Part shown: positions 5,996 to 11,218 of the stretch, one piece after another | Numbering within the stretch: the stretch's first letter is position 1 | How the letters are laid out: the number at the start of each line of letters is the position of its first letter | Program-made: the position numbers and the translations under genes | Notes under the pieces: generated by a model | The model's input: only the letters and a program-made list of their open reading frames with translations | What the model was told of the DNA's origin: nothing | The model's database searches: none | NCBI GenBank assembly: GCA_004556745.1 | Contig: SFFY01000045.1 | Coordinates: forward strand, 1 to 18,339 | Origin: Bacteroidales bacterium | GTDB taxonomy: Bacteria > Bacteroidota > Bacteroidia > Bacteroidales > Bacteroidaceae | DNA length: 18,339 nucleotides | Reading direction: 5' to 3'

Positions 5996-7336
5996 TTATA
6001 ATCCAATTGCTTTCTCGGCGGCATAGAAAAGCATACCCGCGAGATAGCCCACAAAGGCCAGCCACGTGAAATGCTTGAGATACCAGCCGAAGGTGATTTT
6101 CTCCAAACCCATCACCACCACGCCGGCAGCCGAACCGATAATCAGCATCGAGCCGCCCACGCCGGCGCAGTAGGCCAGCAGTTGCCAGAAGATACCGTCG
6201 ACGGCAAAGTCGCCGGTAGAAATGGGATACATGCCCATGCAACCTGCCACGAGCGGCACGTTGTCCACGATGCTCGACACCACGCCGATCACGCCCGTGA
6301 CGAGATAGTGGTTGCCGTTGCTCACGTCGTTGAGCCATTGACCGAAAGCGGTGAGCACATGCGTCTCCTGCAGCACGCCTACTGCCATGAGAATGCCGAG
6401 GAAGAAGAGAATGGTGGAGAGGTCGATGCGCGAAAGCAACTTCGTGACGCGCTGCTTCATGGAGCAGTCAACCAATTTGTTGCGGTAGAAAATCTCTGTC
6501 ATCGTCCACAGCAAGCCCAGCACGAGCAGAATGCCCATAAAGGGCGGCAGACCCGTGAGGAAACGGAACACAGGCACAAAGCAAAGGCCGCCCACGCCGA
6601 CGAAGAACACGAGGTTGCGCTCCCAAAGCGAGAAGACCACCTCATCGGCATGCGTCTTGGCTGAGTGGTGCAGCCCGTCGGGCAATTTGCCTTTGAGCGA
6701 GAATTGCAGGAGGAACGTAGGCACTACCACCGAGACAATCGAAGGCAGGAGCACCTCGCTCATCACGCCCGTAGTGGTGATGCAGCCCTTGATCCAGAGC
6801 ATGATAGTCGTAACATCGCCGATGGGCGAGAACGCGCCGCCTGAGTTGGCGGCAAGGATTACGAGCGCGGCATACGTGAGGCGGTCTTTCGGGTCGCGCA
6901 CGAGTTTGCGCAGCACCATTACCATCACGATGCTCGTGGTGAGATTATCGAGAATAGCCGAGAGCACGAACGTGATGCCGGCCACGCGCCAAAGCAGTTT
7001 GCGCTTGGAGCGGGTGGCGAGGCGGTCGCTCACAAAGTTGAAGCCGCCGTTGGCATCAACGATTTCAACAATCGTCATGGCCCCCATCAGGAAGAACAGG
7101 ATTTCGCCCGCGTCGCCGAGGTGGCGCAGCAGCAAGTGCTCGTTGATGAGCTGCGAAGCCTTTTCGGTAGCCAGCCCCGCCACTTCGGGGAAATACTGCC
7201 CGGGGTCGACCATAAACAACGTCCAGCACGCCACGCACATCAGCAGAGCCGTGGCGGCCTTGTTGACTTTCAACACACTCTCTAAGGCTATGCACATATA
7301 GCCGAACAGGAAAACGAAGATAATGATTGCGGTCAT
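5996..7336 (-). CDS. nhaD: NhaD-type sodium/proton antiporter
   Basis: A 446-residue polytopic inner-membrane protein of the ArsB/NhaD (ion transporter) superfamily, exporting Na+ in exchange for protons. Family marks: FFLMGAMTIVEIVDANGGF (81-99), SAILDNLTTSIVMVMVLRKL (126-145), ANSGGAFSPIGDVTTIMLW (163-181), SSIVDNVPLVAG (354-365) and GGSMLIIGSAAGVVVMG (394-410). The paired 'DN' motifs (LDN 129-131, VDN 357-359) and SPIGD match NhaD. Length is normal. It is first in a minus-strand run with the barrel and the PgpH-like phosphodiesterase. A promoter candidate lies about 60 bases upstream. The coupling to a c-di-AMP enzyme fits an ion- and osmo-homeostasis unit, which is inference. Confidence 0.93.
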   Translation of the reverse strand: MTAIIIFVFLFGYMCIALESVLKVNKAATALLMCVACWTLFMVDPGQYFPEVAGLATEKASQLINEHLLLRHLGDAGEILFFLMGAMTIVEIVDANGGFNFVSDRLATRSKRKLLWRVAGITFVLSAILDNLTTSIVMVMVLRKLVRDPKDRLTYAALVILAANSGGAFSPIGDVTTIMLWIKGCITTTGVMSEVLLPSIVSVVVPTFLLQFSLKGKLPDGLHHSAKTHADEVVFSLWERNLVFFVGVGGLCFVPVFRFLTGLPPFMGILLVLGLLWTMTEIFYRNKLVDCSMKQRVTKLLSRIDLSTILFFLGILMAVGVLQETHVLTAFGQWLNDVSNGNHYLVTGVIGVVSSIVDNVPLVAGCMGMYPISTGDFAVDGIFWQLLAYCAGVGGSMLIIGSAAGVVVMGLEKITFGWYLKHFTWLAFVGYLAGMLFYAAEKAIGL

Positions 7337-7397
7337 GTCACTTCTTTTAGGAGATAATTTTTGGTATTAGCGGTTTTGTTATAAGATAATCAGTCTG

Positions 7398-7429
7398 CAA
7401 AGAAACTAAATATTCGCGACCGCACCAAA
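7398..7429 (-). promoter_or_regulatory. Candidate nhaD promoter
   Basis: On the minus strand, TTTG (7429-7426) is followed after exactly 20 bases by TTTCTTTG (7405-7398). This is one base short of the Bacteroidota consensus TTTG-N19-21-TAnnTTTG. Predicted start near 7391 gives a leader of about 55 bases before the nhaD ATG at 7336. Confidence 0.45.
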
Positions 7430-7521
7430 GTTTCGGTTGAAATATCCGAGAAAACGGCGTAAAATAACCCTTTCATATAAGAAAAAGGCGGTTTCAAGGG
7501 TAGTTTCTACGAAAAAAAGCC

Positions 7522-7529
7522 TACCTTTG
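7522..7529 (+). promoter_or_regulatory. -7 box of the tRNA-Arg (and possibly dsbD) promoter
   Basis: TACCTTTG matches TAnnTTTG exactly and lies 28 bases before the tRNA. No convincing -33 box is seen about 20 bases upstream. There is no terminator between the tRNA and dsbD, so this promoter may drive both. Confidence 0.6.
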
Positions 7530-7557
7530 CCCTCCCATAATATAGCGCAGACGCGCC

Positions 7558-7629
7558 GCCCCTGTAGTTCAACGGATAGAATAGAAGTTTCCTAAACTTT
7601 AGATCCGAGTTCGATTCTCGGCGGGGGTA
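7558..7629 (+). tRNA. tRNA-Arg (anticodon CCT)
   Basis: Cloverleaf: acceptor GCCCCTG (7558-7564) pairs with CGGGGGT (7622-7628) with two G-U pairs. D stem GTTC/GAAT. Anticodon stem GAAGT/ACTTT with loop TTCCTAA, anticodon CCT at 7591-7593. T arm CCGAG-TTCGATT-CTCGG. Discriminator A at 7629. CCA is not encoded. It reads the codon AGG. The acceptor G1-U72 pair is somewhat unusual. Confidence 0.95.
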
Positions 7630-7633
7630 CAAT

Positions 7634-7667
7634 ATTATATTTATAACATGATTATATTTATAACATG
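7634..7667 (+). repeat. Exact 17-bp tandem duplication across the dsbD start codon
   Basis: ATTATATTTATAACATG occurs twice back to back (7634-7650 and 7651-7667). The second copy carries the dsbD start codon, the first a decoy ATG at 7648. The decoy frame is only six codons long (MIIFIT) and its TGA (7666-7668) overlaps the dsbD ATG as ATGA. Confidence 0.95.
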
Positions 7668-9725
7668 ACCAAACTCTTCAAGCATTATTTATTCTTGCTG
7701 CTTGCCCTCTGTGCCGCCGTGGCGCAGGCGCAGGTGACGTTCAGCGTGGCCTACAAAAAAGTGAACGCCACGCAGGTAGATATTGTATTTACGGGTAAGG
7801 CCGATGCCGGCTGGCACATCTATTCTACAGACATTCCCGACGGCGGCCCCACGCCTGCTTCCTTCGGCATCGACGAGGCAAAGGGTGTGAAACTCGTTGG
7901 CAAACTCAAAGCCGGTGCTGGCGCAAAGACCATGCAAGACCCGATTTTCGAAATGCCGGTCACGTTTTTTGAAAACACCGCCGTCTTCACGCAGCGCGTG
8001 GAACTTACGGAGAAGAACTACGAACTGAAAGGTTTTTTGAAATACGGCGCATGCAACGATGAGAACTGCCTGCCGCCCACCTCTATCGACTGCCACCTGA
8101 AAGGCACCGACGGTCCCGCCGCCGCTGCCGCCGAACCCGTAGCTCCTGCCCCGCAACCCGAAGTAACTGAAAATGCAGCGGTGGTAGTTGATACTGCAGC
8201 CGCAGTTGCGCCGGCTGCAAGCGAAGAGCCTTTAATTGTGGCAAATGCTGATTCCGCCACGACATCTTTGTGGTGGAAGCCCGTTATCGAAGAACTGCAA
8301 TCCTTCGGGCAGAGCGAGGGCAACGTGTCGGGCAAGGCGTGGCACGTCATCTTCTTCCTCGGCTTCCTCGGCGGTCTGCTTGCACTACTAACGCCCTGCG
8401 TGTGGCCCATTATCCCGATGACCGTAAGCTTCTTCCTCAAACGCTCCGGCAACCGCCGCAAGGGTATTCGCGATGCCATTATTTACGGACTTTCAATCAT
8501 AGTGATTTATGTAGGCCTCGGCCTGATTATCACCTCCATCTTCGGAGCTTCCGCCCTCAACGACCTCTCCACGAACGCCATCTTCAACATCTTCTTCTTC
8601 CTGATGCTCGTGGTGTTCGGCGCCAGTTTCCTCGGCGGTTTTGAGATTACGCTGCCCTCCTCTTGGGGCGCGGCTGTCGATGGCAAGGCCGAGAAGGCCA
8701 CGGGCCTGCTCAGCATCTTCCTCATGGCGTTCACGCTGACGCTCGTGAGCTTCTCCTGCACCGGTCCGATTATCGGTTTCCTGCTTGTTGAGGTCAGCAC
8801 CGGCGGCGGTTCTGCGCTTGCGCCCACCATCGGCATGTTCGGTTTTGCCCTCGCATTGTCCCTGCCGTTTACCCTCTTCGCGCTCTTCCCCACCTTGCTG
8901 AAAAGTGCCCCCAAGAGCGGCGGCTGGCTCAACACCGTGAAGGTGTGCCTCGGCTTCGTGGAACTGGCTTTCGCCCTCAAGTTCCTGTCCGTCGCCGACT
9001 TGGCGTATGGCTGGCATATCCTCGACCGCGAAACGTTCCTCACGCTCTGGATTGCCCTCTTCTTTATCCTCGGGATGTATCTGCTCGGTTTGGTGAAATT
9101 TCCCCACGACGACGAAGACGAGCGCAAGACCACCGTGCCGCGCTTCTTCCTCGCCTTGGTTTCAATAGCCTTCTCAATCTATATGATACCGGGCCTTTGG
9201 GGTGCGCCCTGCAAGGCCGTGAGTGCCTTTGCGCCGCCCCTCTCTACGCAGGACTTCAATCTCGATCCCGTGCATATCGAAGCGAAATTCAAGGACTACG
9301 ATGCCGGCATGGCCTACGCCCGCCAGATGGGCAAACCCGTGTTCATTGACTTCACGGGCCACGGCTGCGTGAACTGCCGCAAGATGGAACTGGCCGTGTG
9401 GAACGACCCCAGCGTGCGCGACTTTCTCACAAAGGACTATGTGCTTATCTCGCTCTACGTGGACGAGAAGACGCCCCTGCCCGAGAAGATCGAAGTAAAT
9501 GAGAACGGGCAGACCACCACACTGCGCACCATTGGCGACAAATGGAGCTACCTGCAACGCTCAAAGTTCGGAGCGAACGCACAACCCTTCTATGTGCTAC
9601 TCGACAATGAAGGCAAGCCCCTCACAGGTTCGTATTCGTACGACGAAAACATCGGCCGCTTTACGGACTTCCTCAAAGCCGGCCTTGCCAACTGGAATAA
9701 AGACTCTCAGAAGCATACAAGATAA
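7665..9725 (+). CDS. dsbD: DsbD: cytoplasm-to-periplasm thiol:disulfide electron transporter
   Basis: A 686-residue protein with all three DsbD parts. Signal peptide MTKLFKHYLFLLLALCAAVA (cut near 22). The periplasmic alpha domain (about 24-147) has the redox pair Cys130/Cys135 in YGACNDENCLPP. An Ala/Pro/Val linker (151-200) follows. The membrane beta domain (about 225-515) has Cys245 in LLTPCVWPIIP and Cys365 in VSFSCTGPIIG. The C-terminal thioredoxin-like gamma domain (about 540-686) has the CVNC active site (Cys568/Cys571) in DFTGHGCVNCRKME. DsbD passes electrons from cytoplasmic thioredoxin to periplasmic reductases and cytochrome maturation. The start at 7665 gives the signal peptide and is duplicated by the 17-bp repeat. 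It lies 35 bases after tRNA-Arg with no terminator between. Confidence 0.95.
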   Translation: MTKLFKHYLFLLLALCAAVAQAQVTFSVAYKKVNATQVDIVFTGKADAGWHIYSTDIPDGGPTPASFGIDEAKGVKLVGKLKAGAGAKTMQDPIFEMPVTFFENTAVFTQRVELTEKNYELKGFLKYGACNDENCLPPTSIDCHLKGTDGPAAAAAEPVAPAPQPEVTENAAVVVDTAAAVAPAASEEPLIVANADSATTSLWWKPVIEELQSFGQSEGNVSGKAWHVIFFLGFLGGLLALLTPCVWPIIPMTVSFFLKRSGNRRKGIRDAIIYGLSIIVIYVGLGLIITSIFGASALNDLSTNAIFNIFFFLMLVVFGASFLGGFEITLPSSWGAAVDGKAEKATGLLSIFLMAFTLTLVSFSCTGPIIGFLLVEVSTGGGSALAPTIGMFGFALALSLPFTLFALFPTLLKSAPKSGGWLNTVKVCLGFVELAFALKFLSVADLAYGWHILDRETFLTLWIALFFILGMYLLGLVKFPHDDEDERKTTVPRFFLALVSIAFSIYMIPGLWGAPCKAVSAFAPPLSTQDFNLDPVHIEAKFKDYDAGMAYARQMGKPVFIDFTGHGCVNCRKMELAVWNDPSVRDFLTKDYVLISLYVDEKTPLPEKIEVNENGQTTTLRTIGDKWSYLQRSKFGANAQPFYVLLDNEGKPLTGSYSYDENIGRFTDFLKAGLANWNKDSQKHTR

Positions 9726-9929
9726 AAGAACAAAGCAAATAAGCCTGCGCCATTCGAGACTTTCGGCTGCGCTCGGCAATTCAAGTAAACTTGATTGCGC
9801 TCGCTTGCACGAAAATTCGCGAGAACCGCGCCGGCTGGTCGGAAGCGCCAGGAGTTGATACATATAATATATATTGTGTATCGATGCTCCGTTTAATCAT
9901 GCAGTTTGTGAAAATTGGTGCTTAAAGCG
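9726..9929. other. Gene-free spacer after dsbD
   Basis: No reading frame here looks real. The stretch holds a direct-repeat-flanked inverted repeat (9768-9803). It also holds a weak A/T-rich hairpin at 9851-9890: GGAG-TT-GATACA pairing with TGTATC-GATG-CTCC around a TATAATATATAT centre. No T-run follows the hairpin, so the stop of the dsbD transcript may be the stronger hairpin near 10000. Confidence 0.6.
9768..9803. repeat. Inverted repeat flanked by TGCGCTCG direct repeats
   Basis: TGCGCTCG occurs at 9768-9775 and 9796-9803. Between them lies TCAAGT-AA-ACTTGA (9781-9794), a near-perfect dyad. The arrangement resembles dispersed intergenic elements I associate with Prevotella-type genomes, but I cannot confirm other copies from this window. 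Confidence 0.5.
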
Positions 9930-9961
9930 TTTCTGATTTCTCCTAAATATCTCTATTTTTG
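9930..9961 (+). promoter_or_regulatory. Candidate orphan promoter
   Basis: TATTTTTG (9954-9961) matches the TAnnTTTG -7 box. TTTC (9930-9933) is one base from TTTG at a 20-base spacing. Transcription would start near 9967 and meet a strong terminator about 40 bases later, with no gene between. Confidence 0.35.
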
Positions 9962-9976
9962 TTTCATAAAAAGCAG

Positions 9977-10012
9977 AAGCGGCTTATCCGTGAGGACGAG
10001 CCGCTTTTTTGT
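9977..10012 (+). terminator. Strong intrinsic terminator
   Basis: AAGCGGCT (9977-9984) pairs with AGCCGCTT (9999-10006). An inner TCC/GGA stem closes a GTGA tetraloop, and a T-run ends the structure. It lies about 250 bases after the dsbD stop. A smaller hairpin, AGCC-TCTTC-GGCT, with a T-rich tail follows at 10023-10040. Confidence 0.8.
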
Positions 10013-10075
10013 GTGTTGCGAAAGCCTCTTCGGCTCTTTTCATATAAGACAATTATTAAAAAAGCCCTTTTCTCC

Positions 10076-10106
10076 TTGTTTTATAAGAAAAAACTTCATA
10101 TCTTTG
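10076..10106 (+). promoter_or_regulatory. tRNA-Thr promoter
   Basis: TTG (10076-10078), a 20-base spacer, then TATCTTTG (10099-10106): a full match to the Bacteroidota housekeeping promoter. The predicted start is near 10112, about 40 bases before the tRNA. Confidence 0.8.
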
Positions 10107-10150
10107 CACCGCAAAAAGGGAAAGACCTCTTTCCTAACCTTGCAACCCTT

Positions 10151-10223
10151 GCCGAAATAGCTCAGTTGGTAGAGCATTTCATTCGTAATGAAAGGGTCGC
10201 CGGTTCGAGTCCGGCTTTCGGCT
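10151..10223 (+). tRNA. tRNA-Thr (anticodon CGT)
   Basis: Acceptor GCCGAAA (10151-10157) pairs perfectly with TTTCGGC (10216-10222). D stem GCTC/GAGC. Anticodon stem TTTCA/TGAAA with loop TTCGTAA, anticodon CGT at 10184-10186. T arm GCCGG-TTCGAGT-CCGGC. Discriminator T at 10223, followed by an encoded CCA (10224-10226), unlike the other two tRNAs here. It reads ACG. Confidence 0.97.
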
Positions 10224-10241
10224 CCAATCTTAGTTAATTTA

Positions 10242-10310
10242 GGCAGAAATGGAAGAATTCCGTGGCTTACCAAAGCGGTGGGGTTCTTTCCCTTTTTTTT
10301 AATGTCTGCC
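10242..10310 (+). terminator. Extended hairpin after tRNA-Thr, ahead of greA
   Basis: GGAAGAATTCCGT (from 10251) pairs with GTGGGGTTCTTTCC (to 10291) with one bulge and several G-U pairs. An inner GCTT-ACCA-AAGC closes the tip, and eight T follow (10293-10300). An outer GGCAGA (10242-10247) can also pair with TCTGCC (10305-10310), enclosing the T-run. The core reads as a terminator of the tRNA transcript. The outer pairing competes with release of the T-run, so attenuation of greA is possible. No consensus greA promoter is visible after it. Confidence 0.6.
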
Positions 10311-10336
10311 CAAACACCTATAACTTATTTATAATC

Positions 10337-10804
10337 ATGGCTTATATGACGCAAGAGGGCTACGACAAAATGGTAGCCCAGTTAAGACACATGGAAACGA
10401 TTGACCGTCCCGCCGCTTCAGCCGCAATCGCCGAGGCTCGCGACAAGGGCGACCTTTCCGAAAACAGCGAGTACGATGCCGCCAAGGAGGCGCAGGGTAT
10501 GCTCGAAATGAAAATCAACAACCTTAAAGCAGCCATTGCCGACGCTAAAATCATCGACCCCGCAATGCTCAAAAACGACGTGGTGCAGATCCTTTCGACC
10601 GTCGAAATGAAGAACGTGAAAAACAACATGGTGATGAAATACACCATCGTCAGCGAAAGCGAGGCCAACCTGCGCGAAGGCAAAATCTCTTCCACTACGC
10701 CCATCGCGCAAGGTCTGCTCGGCAAGAAGGTAGGCGACGTGGTTGATGTGAAAATCCCGCAAGGCACCATTCAGCTCGAAATCCTCAAAATCAGCGTGGA
10801 ATAA
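10337..10804 (+). CDS. greA: Transcription elongation factor GreA
   Basis: A 155-residue protein that rescues backtracked RNA polymerase by stimulating cleavage of the RNA 3' end through the secondary channel. The N-terminal coiled coil (about 5-75) carries the tip loop DKGDLSENSEYDAAKEAQG (36-54), with the family's conserved acidic residues at Asp39 and Glu42. The C-terminal FKBP-like domain (about 80-155) includes SSTTPIAQGLLGKKVGDVV (118-136) and ends LEILKISVE. The frame is open 25 codons further upstream, but that part translates the hairpin; MAYMTQEGYDKM at 10337 is the family start. The HIT gene follows after 18 bases, so the two are probably co-transcribed. Confidence 0.96.
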   Translation: MAYMTQEGYDKMVAQLRHMETIDRPAASAAIAEARDKGDLSENSEYDAAKEAQGMLEMKINNLKAAIADAKIIDPAMLKNDVVQILSTVEMKNVKNNMVMKYTIVSESEANLREGKISSTTPIAQGLLGKKVGDVVDVKIPQGTIQLEILKISVE

Positions 10805-10822
10805 TTTTTATTTATTGCTCCC

Positions 10823-11218
10823 ATGACCATTTTCAGCAAAATCATAGCCGGAGAAATCCCTTCTTACAAATGCGCCGAAGACGAGAAGCACTACGCCTTT
10901 CTCGATATCAACCCTGTAGCCAAAGGCCACACGCTGGTGGTGCCTAAGCGCGAGGTGGACTATCTTTTCGACCTCACCGACGAGGAACTCTCCGAGCTTA
11001 CAGTCTTTGCCAAGCGCGTAGCTGCTGCCATCAAGACGGCTTATCCCTGCCGCAAGGTGGGCATGGCGGTGCTCGGCCTCGAAGTGAACCATGCGCACAT
11101 TCACCTTATCCCGCTGCAAAGCGAGGGCGACATGGATTTCCGCAAAGACAAGCTGCAACTGCCTGCCGAAGAGATGCAAACCATTGCCGATAACATACGC
11201 AAAGCATTCGAAGCCTGA
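10823..11218 (+). CDS. HIT-family nucleotide hydrolase (Hint/HinT-like)
   Basis: A 131-residue cytoplasmic protein of the histidine-triad superfamily, which hydrolyses nucleoside phosphoramidates or related nucleotide conjugates. Marks: the N-terminal IFSKIIAGEIPSYKCAED (3-20), FLDINPVAKGHTLVVPKR (26-43), and the triad NHAHIHLIP (89-97) with His90, His92 and His94, of which the middle histidine normally attacks the phosphate. Residues 100-110 (SEGDMDFRKDK) are typical of bacterial members. It begins 18 bases after greA. Its TGA overlaps the ATG of the next gene by one base (TGATG), so translation of the fucosidase is likely coupled. The physiological substrate is unknown. Confidence 0.94.
   Translation: MTIFSKIIAGEIPSYKCAEDEKHYAFLDINPVAKGHTLVVPKREVDYLFDLTDEELSELTVFAKRVAAAIKTAYPCRKVGMAVLGLEVNHAHIHLIPLQSEGDMDFRKDKLQLPAEEMQTIADNIRKAFEA

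Noticed and set aside
9726..9860. Small frames in the spacer after dsbD
   Set aside because: Their translations come from an intergenic repeat, with no start context and no conserved composition.
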